DNA from: Balanoglossus misakiensis
Lineage: Eukaryota; Hemichordata
Assembly (NCBI GenBank): GCA_040954595.2
Contig: CM082593.2
Location: 5,456,001-5,520,000, forward strand
Length of the DNA stretch: 64,000 nt
Reading direction: 5' to 3'
In this document: piece by piece, positions 1 to 33,400 of the stretch
Position numbering within the stretch: the first letter of the stretch is position 1
Layout: the number at the start of each line of letters is the position of its first letter
Made by a program: the position numbers and the translations under genes
The notes under the pieces: generated by a model
The model's database searches: none
What the model was told of the DNA's origin: nothing
The model's input: the letters and a program-made list of their open reading frames with translations, nothing else

Positions 1-60
1 ATAACAACAGGTTGGTAGAAAGTTTACGACGACAATTGTTAACTTTAACAAAATACGCAG

Positions 61-368
61 AAGAAAACGCTTGTCTCTTTCACTCGACGTCGCGCGCGCG
101 TGGAGCTCAACTACATCGAAGGGGACTGGAATTCTGTTTACACGGACGAAAACGCTGTTTTTAGAGATCAGAGCCTCATCCCCTCAGCGATACTGCAGGA
201 TAAAGCCATGAAGACTGTCGTGAAACCCCGAGCTGTGCAACACCTGAATTTTGATGGCGCAGACGACCACAGAAAACCGTCGAAAAGTTACGTTGAAATG
301 GTCGTCGAAGTTCTGAGAGACAGCTATTCCGGAGAAATGCACCCAAGTGAAATTTACCACGCCCTCGA
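61..368 (+). CDS. Forkhead gene, first visible exon (helices 1-2 of the domain)
   Basis: The frame is open from 49, and an AG at 59-60 could be the acceptor, though its pyrimidine tract is weak. The exon encodes an acidic lead-in (VELNYIEGDWNSVYTDE) and then RKPSKSYVEMVVEVL and MHPSEIYHALE, the start of the forkhead domain. The donor is CTCGA|GTAAGC and the split codon is completed to Glu by the next exon. The left boundary is the least certain part of the model. Confidence 0.72.
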
Positions 369-2714
369 GTAAGCCAAATTCGTATTTCAATATAATATTT
401 GTCACGTCACCTTCTCATTATTAGTAAAATTCCGTCAGAACAACAGCCTGACACCTGTTTAGACAAACAAACAAATCAAACTTGGACACTTGAAGTTGAT
501 CATAGTAAATTCTGTAAGTTCTGCGTATCGTACAAGCTCAGAAAGTTTGTGAACTTTGACCTAAGTTGTACATTTCAGTTCATATAGCCAACTTGTACAG
601 TGGCCGATACCGACATTTCATTGAATTCGAATCAATTTCTCACGTACTCCATCTTGTGAAAAATAATACCAATCAGGTATGGAGGTATGGAAGAATAACA
701 TTACATGTATGACCAGATATTTCGACTTTTATTAACAGGGTGAAATACAGTTACTATAGAAACATGTCACCAAGAAGCAAGAAAAGCTGGATGGTATGTG
801 GAGTTTTATAATTAAATTTATTCAGGCAGAAACTAAGAAAGAGACAATTTCAGCTAAAGGAGCGTTCCCTAAACAAAAGATCCCTAATACATGATGTACT
901 ATAAATTTAAATATGTGAATTGGACATATTGAGGCAGCTGTTTACATTCATGCTGACTTCTGTTGTCTGTGATTTTCCTCCAGAGCTCCATACGCCATGC
1001 TCTTCTGCATCCTGCATTCAAATCCAGACCTGGAGACACTGCCAGCAACAAGCGTGGCAAGGTCTGGTCACTGAATGAAAATTTTGACGAAGATCAGAGA
1101 GACAGGAGAGCCAAGAGTCCACCTGGTCAGATGCACTCGAGAAAGAGAAAGTCTGCTCCTTTGCAAGAGGTTCCAATGCCCCAAGCCATTCAGCACGACA
1201 GTCAAGGCCTCGACTCCAACCAGGGCAGTGGTAATCAACCCTATACAGACTATGGTCTGTACGCTCAGCAATACGCACGCGCTGCTGCGTACAGTCAGAT
1301 GCTGTCTCCATATGCTGCGGCCCACACAGCAAGTGCAGTCAGCAACCTGGCTCCCAACACCTTCGTTCAACGAGGAAACTCGCCTGTTACATTTGGAAGT
1401 TATTACGGATGTCAGAATGGCCTGACGTCCGTTCCAGTGAGATCGTACGTACCACCAGGTCCTGTTCAGAATGCAGTGCGATTTCTACCGCCCCCAGGTG
1501 GCATGACCGTGGCGCCCATTCTCAGCCCACCGTCAGTGACCAGTTCCTTCCTGTCCGGTGGTATGCTGGTGTCCTCTAGAAGGTCTCCCGTGTACGGTGC
1601 TCCTGTCTCTGTGGTCGATCCAACCGCTGCCGCCAGAGCTCTTTGTGTTGTACCTCATCAGAATACGGCATCTGGGGTCGTGCAACATGAAGGCACTCAG
1701 GAGAATCAGAACGGGCCGACACAGGAAATGTCAGACTCACCAGCAACGCAGCAACAAGACCGCGCATACTTGTCCGGCGATCCGAGAGACACCAATCCTG
1801 CAGTCGCAACCACCGCTGCAGCTACTCCAAACCCGACCACACCCGCTGCAGCCACGACGGAACAGCAACGGGACTTCCTCAGCAGAGTCCAGCAGGTGCT
1901 GGCCACAACGCCCACGAGCAACGGCCGAAGCAGCGGCGGTCAAGCGGTCCACAGCACAACCACCACCGCCTCCCAGCCTCTGGTTCAGATCCACCACTAC
2001 TCTCCGAAGGACGTGCAGAAACAAAACCTCGCCTTGCCCCCAGCACCGGAGAACTGTGCCTGCTGCGTGATGTACTACACACCGCCGAAGAAAGCCCGAA
2101 CGGACATGCAGTATGGCAAAGTCCAAGAGCAGTGTGATGGTAAGCTTGCTCATATTGATGCAATCACACACAATTCAGATTTAAAGAAGCGTGTTTGCTC
2201 AGCAATGGCAATTGGAGCACAGACAAAACTTCACATTTTCAGCCACACTACCTAACACTGCTGTAGTACATATTCTGAATATACACAGATTTTCTTGCAA
2301 GTGGCATGATAGAGTAAATATTACAGTTTTGATGTGAAAATGATGCCCTACGGCAGGAGCCCTCTCATATCATCCTACCTGCTGTACTTTGATGATGATC
2401 TGTGCTTGATTGCCCATATTCCACAATTTAGGTTATAATATACTGAAGTGTGAGGTTGGCATGTTGTTGTTTTTTTGTATGCAGGGCCTGAAAGCCAGCT
2501 GCTGACTGAGCATTCCTCCGATGGTACCTCGCCCGGTGGCAAAGATGACCTTCACCAGATCATCCGCAAGTCCCTGGACATCAGCTCTAATGATGGTGGT
2601 GGTGGCTGGGTCAACGACTGGACATCATTCATGACCTCCAGCATGATGGGAGCTATGGGCCAGTGTGTTGCTAAGGTGGAGAGTATGGACACTACCCCGG
2701 CGATGGAGAGCTAG
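61..2714 (+). CDS. Divergent forkhead (Fox) transcription factor, 5' partial, four exons
   Basis: Joining 61-368, 739-793, 984-2139 and 2485-2714 gives one open frame of 582 residues plus a stop. Residues of about 72-155 read as a forkhead winged-helix domain: KSYVEMVVEVL (helix 1), MHPSEIYHALE (helix 2), SWMSSIRHALLHPAFK (recognition helix) and GKVWSLNEN (wing strand). Forkhead proteins are nuclear DNA-binding regulators. Basic motifs SRKRKSAP just after the domain and PPKKART near residue 500 could be nuclear localisation signals. The long tail is rich in Gln, Ala, Thr and Pro, as in transactivation regions. The family consensus WxNSIRHNLS is changed to WMSSIRHALL, so the Asn that normally contacts bases is Ser. 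I cannot assign a Fox subfamily. The first exon probably starts at a splice acceptor (AG at 59-60), with earlier exons outside the window. The first in-frame ATG inside it is at 208, a possible alternative start. The gene converges on the collagen gene. Confidence 0.85.
739..793 (+). CDS. Forkhead gene, 55-bp internal exon
   Basis: The boundaries are TTAACAG|GG and GGATG|GTATGT. The exon encodes VKYSYYRNMSPRSKKSWM, which supplies the aromatic YYR segment and the tryptophan that opens the recognition helix. It is too short to be found by ORF length. It is placed because it restores the frame between its neighbours and completes the domain. Confidence 0.82.
984..2139 (+). CDS. Forkhead gene, large exon (recognition helix, wing, low-complexity tail)
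   Basis: The acceptor TTTTCCTCCAG|AGC is strong and the donor is GATG|GTAAGC. The exon opens with SSIRHALLHPAFK and GKVWSLNEN, then the basic stretch SRKRKSAP. Next come about 300 residues of Gln/Ala/Ser/Pro/Thr-rich sequence with runs such as TTAAATPNPTTPAAATT, and finally CACCVMYYTPPKKART. The frame reads through the donor to a stop at 2253-2255, so intron retention would give a different short C-terminus. Confidence 0.85.
2485..2714 (+). CDS. Forkhead gene, last coding exon
   Basis: The acceptor is TTTTTGTATGCAG|GG after a T-rich tract, and the phase matches the preceding donor (G|GG). It encodes PESQLLTEHSSDG, a glycine run, WVNDWTSFMTSSMM and a C-terminus ending TTPAMES before TAG at 2712. 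The acidic and hydrophobic WVNDWTSF segment could be a short activation motif, which is inference. The distal part of this exon is duplicated downstream. Confidence 0.82.
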
Positions 2715-3075
2715 GATAGTTTTGGCAAACTGTCGAACCTCCCTGAAACGTTTCTTACAAACTGATCAGTTATGTACGTGAGGGCATTGTAAACTATGTT
2801 TCCTCACTAGATGTTTAACAATTTCTTCCTGTTTGACTTTTTGTTCATAACCACGATGATGGGAGCAGTTATGTGCCAGTGCGTTGCTAAGGTAGAGAGT
2901 ATGAACACTACAACCCTATGCCCAGTGATTGAGAGCTAGGATAGCTACATGAACTGTCAAACCTCCCTGAAACATTTCTTTCAAACTGATCTGTTGTGTG
3001 GCCGTGGTAAAGTGTATATAGTAAAAATTTATTGTTACTCTAGTTGTTTAACAGTTTACCGTTTGACTGTTTTAA
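2640..3075 (+). repeat. Tandem duplication of the forkhead C-terminal end and proximal 3' UTR
   Basis: About 2640-2842 is repeated at about 2853-3075. Matching anchors are ATGATGGGAGC at 2643 and 2856, the stop-containing GAGAGCTAGGATAG, and CCTCCCTGAAAC at 2738 and 2962. The second copy keeps the same reading frame through the equivalent TAG at 2937. Its length differences in the coding part are +3 and +9 bases. Confidence 0.85.
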
Positions 3076-3238
3076 TGAACCCATTTATACATGTTTATAC
3101 ATCAAAATATTTAAATATGTGAATAGGTATTTCAGGTTTTAGTATCTGTTATCTGTCTGTAGTTTGCCATATTCGCTTCACTTCATTCAGCTTGTTCTCC
3201 TTTAGGTTCTGATAGTTGTATAGGAATACACTGAAAAA

Positions 3239-3244
3239 AATAAA
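3239..3244 (+). terminator. Candidate poly(A) signal of the forkhead gene
   Basis: AATAAA lies about 525 bases after the stop codon and is followed within 30 bases by the G/T-rich stretch GGTTGTGTATTGG, as expected for a cleavage site. No earlier AATAAA was noticed in the 3' UTR. Confidence 0.6.
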
Positions 3245-4338
3245 AGGACCTGTGAATACATTAGGTTGTGTATTGGAGTCGTTCTTTCTCAAATATAAAA
3301 AGAGGAAAACTCTCTTGCCAGGGGAATCACATCTAAATCATAAACATACAAGCTTTGAAGATTGACAAAGTCATAACTGGGGAGTTGTTACGGGACCTAG
3401 TGTTCAAATAGTTTTCAAAAATGGAGCAAAAGGCCGACTGGCAGCCATATTGGGTCATGGCAGCCATGTTGGATTGCATTGCAAAACAGCCAGCATGAAT
3501 ACATGGATACTAGTAGTACCATCTTCTTGTCTCTGTCAAATAAAGACTAGATATATACCAGGAAAATTACATTTATGAATACATCTTTATTGATAATGAC
3601 AGTGGTGTGTAGAATACGGGCTACATGAAGTTGAAACATACTTTAAATTCAAATAACATAGTGACTCGAATCAGCAGATATTTTTTGTATTATCTACATT
3701 CATTCTTTCATAAAATCAAAATAGTGATCACTTTTTTTTGTCCACAGTTAAAAGAAATCTAAAAAAAGTTTCGATCAACATCAAGTACTCTTGGGTTGAA
3801 AAGTCCCCACAATTCATGGCTTCATGCTATCTACAACAATTCTTCAGTTCAATACATAAAATATAGATCTGTTTCTACTTAAAAATACACTCGCAGATAT
3901 GACCTCGCTAGAGTACAAGCAGCCCATCAAAAATAACAGCTGGAAATTTGTAGTGTGTATAAAATGTAAAAACTAACTTTAAAAGCTATTTGTTATTGCT
4001 ACATTTTACCCATAAGTATGTACATAATACAACATTTGAATACATTGGAAGAGTACATTTAATATACTGATACGTACTTTCCACATAAATATGTCTGTAA
4101 AAGTCCTTAAATTCATTCATTTCGTTTTCATATTCAGGGCATCATATTTTTATATTTTAAAGTTAAAATACACTCCGCTGTCTTGTTAAAACTGAGTAAA
4201 ATCACTATCCTTTCGAATGACTGTTCCATTTTCATCCTGTGACACAGCCAATATAGTTTCTCTTGATTTCTCGACCACAGGAAATCTCCGACGTGCAAAA
4301 TCACAGACTCACAAATTGTTACAATCATATCTTCCTTC

Positions 4339-4486
4339 AGGTCACAGAAATATCTCAAGGTTAAGGTCATGTAAGGTCAGCATGACTAGGTCATAGGTCA
4401 ACACCACTGCCAGAGGTTATGCATCATGGTTTCCACTAACCCTTGACCTAGGTCAAAGGAAAGTCTTTGACTGAGGTCATAGGTCA
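4339..4486. promoter_or_regulatory. Cluster of AGGTCA nuclear-receptor-type half sites
   Basis: About nine AGGTCA/TGACCT hexamers occur in 148 bases. They include two direct repeats with one-base spacing (4388-4400 and 4474-4486, both AGGTCATAGGTCA) and an everted pair TGACCTAGGTCA at 4444-4455. Direct repeats with one-base spacing are classic sites for HNF4, COUP-TF and RXR-type receptors. The region could equally be a decayed copy of an AGGTCA-carrying repeat like the one at 62.5 kb. Function is inference. Confidence 0.3.
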
Positions 4487-5232
4487 TCACAGGATCATCA
4501 AGTACAAAATGGAGGTACCAGTAATCTCATTATAGGTCGCAAAAGATCAATGACCTGTACTGAACATGAAGTAAGGTTACATGACGCCATGATCTTGCTG
4601 GCGCATAATGTAAAAAAATAATTTAAAACCTTTATCTGGAAGGCAAAAAAAGTCAAAACTGCAGTAATATTCTTATACGAATTATCAAATAACTGTGAGA
4701 TCGTAAACATGGCTTACTATTTTTTACAAAAAAACTTTAGATGAATATAGAGTCGTTACATTTGATAACTAAAACTAAAAACATAACCTGAACAATTCAG
4801 GCCAAGCACACTGTACAATCTCATGTAGACTTCAATTTGAGCACCTTGTTCAGTTTTTTACAAATCCCTCTGAGAACTGCCTTTTTTTCCACAACACACC
4901 CACACCTGTAACTTGTGTCTGAATCAGACAAACTTCTTTGCAGTGTCAAGAGAATACAATTTGATTTGACGCGACTCATATTTGAGTTGACTTCTAAATA
5001 TTCATGAAAAGAAGAAAATTATTATGCCCTATATATTCTAAAAGAAAAATGCCACACATATATTTTAAATTGTAACATTTATCAATGATTTTTCCAGCTG
5101 TACTGTGATCATATTATAACTGAGAAAAAAATAAAAAAAACGTCATCAAGGCAAAGCAAAGACTGTATCTGACAAAAGTATGAAATATATCAAAATAAAT
5201 ATGACATCGAAAGAAAGGTGAACTCAAGAATT

Positions 5233-5439
5233 AAAGGGACACAGGCTTTAACTATTGATAGTTATTTTCAGTGGTCTCGCTCTATGTGGCAAATGCAGAT
5301 TATTTTCCTTTCGTAAATAGGTGATATCGTTAGTTTTCTTATACGTCTCAAAGCAGTAGAAGAACAAAACTGAAGTTGACACATAGAACAATACCTCTGA
5401 CAAATTACCAAAATTTACCCCAACTGCCCCTTTAAACTC
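5233..5439. mobile_element. Possible MITE with TTTAAAGGG termini
   Basis: The left end TTAAAGGGACACAGG and the right end CAACTGCCCCTTTAA are imperfect inverted repeats enclosing about 200 bases with no coding content. A related left end, TTAAAGGGACAATAGC, occurs near 46722 without an obvious right partner. Confidence 0.3.
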
Positions 5440-7035
5440 TCCACGTACAGCTTACACACCCCTATTTCTCTGTGGAATATTCCACTTGAAGGGTTGAGAA
5501 CAATGGGATAGAACAAACCACTGTGGTAAATGGGTTGATGTAAATTTTGAAATGTATAGGAAATTATAGTTTGAATGCAGTGTTAAATTGTGAAAAACAA
5601 TTTGATCTCTTTTTGGGGGGGAGGGGCTGGATTGGAGGGCCAATAATAGTAGAAGTTTGTAATCCAAAACTGTCACCTTACCAGAATGTTTGTCTTCGAA
5701 ATGTTCAGTTTTCAAACAAAGCTATATGTAAGATACAGCCTCAACTCTGACCTGGTTCAAAGGTCATCAAACAACAGAAACACTTATGTAGATATCGCTG
5801 AAGTACAGATATATTAAACAATCTTACTCGTCATTGCTTAAAAGAAGAAAGTTTCAATACTAACGTCTAAATCTTGAGGTAGGGGTATAAAAAATATTGG
5901 CACTGGACTAAAACAAGTCAAACTGCTTCAAATCTCTGGCTAGTATTCGCAATATAAAGGGTAAACATGGCTGGTAAACTCCACTGATGTCAAAACATGC
6001 AAAATATATCAATTTTGGGATATACACGTTTGATGTCAAAGTGTTCTTTCTGTTCCGCAGATCAACTGCTAGGATTTATCGTCAAATTCTCTTTCGGTGT
6101 AAATTCTAGCTAGGACATCTTCCCTAATTCTCAATCAAGAAAAACTTACAGCGTTGTATAATTTGATTTTTGCTCTATATATAGAATATAAAAAAATCCA
6201 GACTGTTTTTTTTCCCCTCACTGGGGGCAAACAGTCAAGAAATTAGTGGCAGATTTACAAAAAAACATTACAAGTTCTGTCCTTCATAGATTGAGTAGCA
6301 GACCTCTGGTCATTCAATTGATAGTTGGTGGCACAGTGGACACCCAGTAAATAAAAATTCTATCTGTCTATTCTGAACACCCCTCCAATGTCTTGTACAC
6401 AGGACAATGCCAACAGACCTATTTACCAAAACGTACAGTTCCACGTACACAGAATTTCCACCTGTGCTTATAATAAGCGAGGTTTCAAAACTTGTCTTAC
6501 ATAGGTGTGAATAATTTCTCATCAGAATACCTTTAAAGATTCTGCATGTCCAACTGCCCAGCTACCTTCTTGTCTAAAACTCTCTGCCACTTGTCAAGCT
6601 AAAATCGCTACCAATATTACGGTCTCAGAATCGCAAAACCGTGGGCGTTCACTCACTGTTTCATGTCTACGCTCACTTGCCAGAGCCCAGCAGTAATTCA
6701 GCTTAGCACCTTATTTACAAGTTAACAACATGGCTGACATAAAAGTTTACCGTCCTCGCCAGTGAGAGGTGTAGGACTGGGAGATCCGTCAATCAGGGTG
6801 CTCACCACCGTTTATTGCTGAAGCGATTGCGAACACCGCGAGTCACGGGTCTCCCAGTTTAAGTACGAGCCAAGCCCGCTCCATCTGATTAAGTACATGG
6901 TTGATATTATCAGTATCCACTTTAAACAGAAAAGCTCTCACTGACACTTATTTCAATATGCAAATAATTTTACACACCAATATTGGCAGTATGTAGGCTG
7001 CATAAATACTTTGAAAAACACACATTTTTTCAGTC

Positions 7036-7041
7036 TTTATT
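7036..7041 (-). terminator. Candidate poly(A) signal of the collagen gene
   Basis: Plus-strand TTTATT reads AATAAA on the minus strand, about 1.4 kb beyond the collagen stop. About 15 bases further is TGTGTGTTTTTC, a G/U-rich downstream element. It is the best of several candidates; others lie nearer the forkhead gene. Confidence 0.35.
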
Positions 7042-8220
7042 TTTTTTTTTTACAATGAGATATTTAACTCTATGCAGCAATAATTTACACAATTCGTAGA
7101 TGAGCTTCTAAAATTCGTTCGGCAGTAGGATTTCATCATTTTTTTCCTCCTGAAGAATATTTTGAAATCATGTGCTTGAAAAAAAATTGCTTGAAGCACA
7201 CAATATAAAACTGTTCTGAAGAGTTAAAATGCTTAGATCTACCCACATAAAAACTTATAATACACTACAAAGCAAGTCTACAACTGCCAAATATGAATTT
7301 ATCTCTGTCACAATCACCACTGTATTACAGTCACATACTGGCCAAAATCTCGCAATTCCAATAAAAACATGTTCTCTTTTAAAAAGCTGAGTGTTCGCAA
7401 TCAAAATCAGTGAAGATACACTCAAAAGATGATGCAAACTACAAATCTAACGCAGATTTTAAAAGGGAAAATAAAAATTTGTGGGAAAAAAACATAAAAA
7501 CAGCCGGTGAATAGGTAAAAAGTGAGTGCAATATGTCTTACATTATACAGGGGCATTAAAACATGCTTGCTGTATTTGTGGTTATCAATAAAATATAAAG
7601 TGTAAGATGTAGGCATAATCACATTTCTCCCTACCTATCGAAATGTGGTACTTTTACAAAAATAATTCCTCTGACTAAAATTTCGTCTCATTTGTTAAAA
7701 ATACCAAATGCTGTACAGTTATCAGTCATCATAATAAGTTGACAAACAAAACAGTTGGAAAATAAAATAATGATAAAAAGATATAGAAGTAAATAGAGAA
7801 AACTTGGAAATATGCCAGCAGACGCACAGACTGTTCTAATAAGTTAATTATCTTAATTCGTTTTTTTAAAAAGAGGCAGGCTAGATGACTAACATTGTTT
7901 CCAACAGATAAGTAATAGCTCACAGAAGTATCGCATCATGGACAATAAGACCTTATTCAAGAGTTAATTATTCAATCTTTGAGCTGTTTCTGATTGGCTG
8001 GAAATGTCATGTGATAGTCATCAGAGACACAGGATTGGTTGGCTATGTACAGTTTACATTGTAAAAGAAACGCGGCAGTCTGCTGGCAAGTTTCAAAGCT
8101 CTTTTGTCATGGCAACACTAAAGATACTTAAGCTGAGCTTCAGACATACTTTTAACAAGAATTTTGGACATGTTTTTGTTTCTTCTTAAAACCAAATAAA
8201 ACATTAAAATACAAATAACG

Positions 8221-8234
8221 ATAATAATAATAAT
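8221..8234. repeat. (ATA)n microsatellite
   Basis: A short run of ATA triplets continues into ATTAATATC, in the presumed 3' UTR of the collagen gene. It has no coding meaning. Confidence 0.6.
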
Positions 8235-8317
8235 ATTAATATCATAGAAGTCTTCAAGATATCTCTATATACAATCTTGTACAGTGTACGACTGAGTGTA
8301 CATCAGTGTCACCAGTT

Positions 8318-8318
8318 C
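8318..8318 (-). other. Possible acceptor of a downstream 3' terminal exon of the collagen gene
   Basis: On the minus strand TTTCTTTTGCAG|GAACTGG is a good acceptor. If the AC|GTAAGG donor at 8435 inside the last coding exon is used, splicing here replaces the final TAA by AC|G AAC TGG TGA and changes the C-terminus to NTNW. Otherwise this position is simply in the 3' UTR. Confidence 0.3.
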
Positions 8319-8431
8319 CTGCAAAAGAAATCAAAAGTGTTAACAATCGAAAACATGGTAGTGATACGTTCAAAGTCCATAATCATGAAAAGGCAGTGAA
8401 AGGTTCAAACTTTCTTGTTCCAATCCTCACC

Positions 8432-30425
<21,994 letters not shown>

Positions 30426-33400
30426 CTGAAAAAAAAAGATAAAAATCAATTTAAAAAAAATTCTACCAAACCTTCACAATGTTCATGTCAGCATTCACAT
30501 GCCAAAAATCCACATCTTTTGAAATGCATCTTCCCATACAAATAAACAAAATGCTAGATTGTAAAATTATTTCAAAAAATGTACAAATAGTTATGATCAT
30601 TTTAAAACACAGATGGTGTGTATGGATAATTTCAAAGTGTCAGCTCAATAACCACACCCAGTAATCAGAAAATATTCACACTATTTGTTCAGTGTCTAAA
30701 GTGTTCACAAGTTGGCTCAGACAGTCCTGGGATGTGATCTCCAATTCACAGATGCCCTTAAGAAGAAATTAACCCAACGTAAACTACAAATGAAAAGTTT
30801 TTGACGTGTCACTTGTTTGTACAACCACACCCTTTTGTGATGTGCACTTTTGCCTTTAGGCATACTTTCGAAAATTCTCACAGAAGAAAATCAAATAAAT
30901 TGACGAGAAAAGGAGCCAGGAGCAAGTCTGATTTGTTAGTGAGTCTATTCCCGGTTCACTCAGATGTCTTAACATTCTTCATTTTATATCCATCACAGGA
31001 CTTTAACTGCTGCTCTGAAAGTTCTGATGTGTGTGATTTTGAAGCTGATGATTCTAAGGAGTGGACTGGTATGGATGTGAACGCAAAGATGAGTGTTGTT
31101 GCCAGGGAGACAGATGGGATGAAGACAGAAATGTGATGATGATCAAAACCTGGCAAAAGACAACACGGCCGAACGAAACACAACAGGTTGCATCAGACTT
31201 TGCACAAGGCCAAATTAAACGTAATAAAAGTACCTGGTAAAAGGAACTTAATTGACATGGCCAAACTGATGAATCAGCCAATAAGACTGAAGAACAGTTG
31301 GCAGGCCTGACCACACGCTTTTAACTGGTAACTGTAACAATCACACTCAAACGCAAAAACCATGACGGTCTTCGAAAATAATGCCAAGAGGAAGTGATTG
31401 CCAGATACAGCAACCCATAACCGCTGCCATTAAGACACCGAGACTTTGTGAATTTCAAACTGATGTCAACCTGAGTGCGCCTGTTTATTTGCACTGAGCC
31501 AATCACAACATCCGATGAGGTGATAATTACTCACACCCTTGGACTAAACCAAACTTTGAAAGTAAATTGTTGATACTGATCAACTGCTAATTGAGACCAC
31601 TTTTCTAAATCACCGTCTTGGGCTGAAAAAAAAAAGTCTTGAAGAAATAAATGAAAACCCTAATAACAGTTGTTTGGTATTCTGATATGTTTACATGACT
31701 AAGACTAAACCAAGTTACAAAACCCTTGCGACAGTGTTGATCTTTGTTACGAATCTTTGAGACTTAGTCTGTGTTCTGAAACAAGCGCTTTGGCCAATTA
31801 TCTTGGTTGAATCAAGGCTTGCATCCAGCCACAGTGCGAGGGCTCCCTCCATGTTGGTCATCCTCCCCTGCTATTAAAATTCACCACTGAGAAACCAGCA
31901 AAATGTATCTTCAGATTTTGACGTGACTTTCACAGCCTATCACAGAAAGCTAGAGTACTCCTCTATTTTTAACTCGTTTGAACAACGTTGCACAACTTCT
32001 CAATTCAATCAACAATATTGAAATGTGTATGTGCTCGAGGTATCTGTTTATAAAGTTTCCTTGTCCACAAAAATTACTGCGTAAACACTAAGCAGAGGAG
32101 TTTATTTTTATCTCAAGAGGTATGGAAATAATTTGTGGTGTACTCAACACAGATATGCTTGTCTACTTAATTCCTTCTGCCAGGGCTGGTGCAAACGCTC
32201 ACTTCCCCATTCAGTTGGACTTTTTGAAGTGATGCATCTTTAAAGGATTTAAGCTCAGAAAGTCCACTCCCTTCTTACGAAGGTAAGAGGGCCGGTGACT
32301 GGGAAAACAACATACTTCTGTGTACTTTCCCCTCATTTTGTTATTTTACTGGAAAGTATCAGAAAAATTGTTAAATTCCGCCCACTTACTCTTTGAACCT
32401 TCTACCTGCTTATAAGTTTGAAAGATACAGACTCGCGTTGACGACTTCTGTATGTATTCACACATAGCACAGGACAAGTACAAAACAAGTAATTACTCAC
32501 AGCTAGGGTGGAAATCAGGAGTTTAGGACATGACAACTTGGACATGGTAAATTTGTTACATTTGGTTCACATTATTGAGGATCTATTTGAAGAGTTCTCA
32601 AAGAGTTTAACAAAACATTCACACAGTCGACATAGACCAGGCACATCAAAACCAGCCGATAAGGCATTCCACTTTTCAGAACTGATGAATCAGTCATTCA
32701 ATGAATCCTGTCATGTATTCTTGATCGGTTATATCCTAGCTGGACTGGTTTCCCAAAAAGTTCACCACGGAAACGCCACTGGCATGAAGTTTTAGGTTCT
32801 AAAACTCAGATAAACTCCAGAGATTGCAAAAAGCTCCAATCTCAATTGGTGATTGTGATACACCTACGAATTCATGGTATGTTTCGGGGTCAGAAATTCT
32901 AGTTGCTCCCAAACATTTCTAGCAAGCCAGGGGTTAAGTAAATAGCCATAGGCTTCACACTTCACACAGTTTACAGATTTCAGAGAGGGTGACCAAAGAC
33001 GTTTCAGATCAAAAGTACTGGTTATATCGGATGCTTTTCTCCAGAAAGTCAGAGTCCCCCCAAAATCTTTCTTTGGTTCTCTATGTGGAGATCCATTTTG
33101 AATATGAAACAATAAATTGTTCATCATCTTGGCGGCCATTTTGAATTTCAAACTGGATAAAATTTGTGGAAGTTCAGGTCTCTGACACATACAGCAGTGC
33201 ATGGTGATATTCATTTTATTTTCTGCAATGCAGGAGTTCTAAGAGGCCTTGAGAAAGTTCTGTATGAAACAAAATTCGCCATTACCCTTCCCTTTCTTTG
33301 GTTCTTAAAGATGAAACAATTGGCAAAATAAATCAGTATAGCAAATTTTCTTCCTGACATAGATCGACCATAAAGGTCACACAGGCTCTAGGATAATTCC

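Larger units (their letters stand above)
3265..7035. other. Gap between the two convergent genes
   Basis: This is AT-rich sequence without a convincing exon on either strand. It contains a cluster of AGGTCA half sites (4339-4486), a possible short inverted-repeat element (5233-5439) and another minus-strand AATAAA (plus TTTATT at 3586). Part of it could be a very long 3' UTR of the collagen gene if that distal signal is used. Confidence 0.5.
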
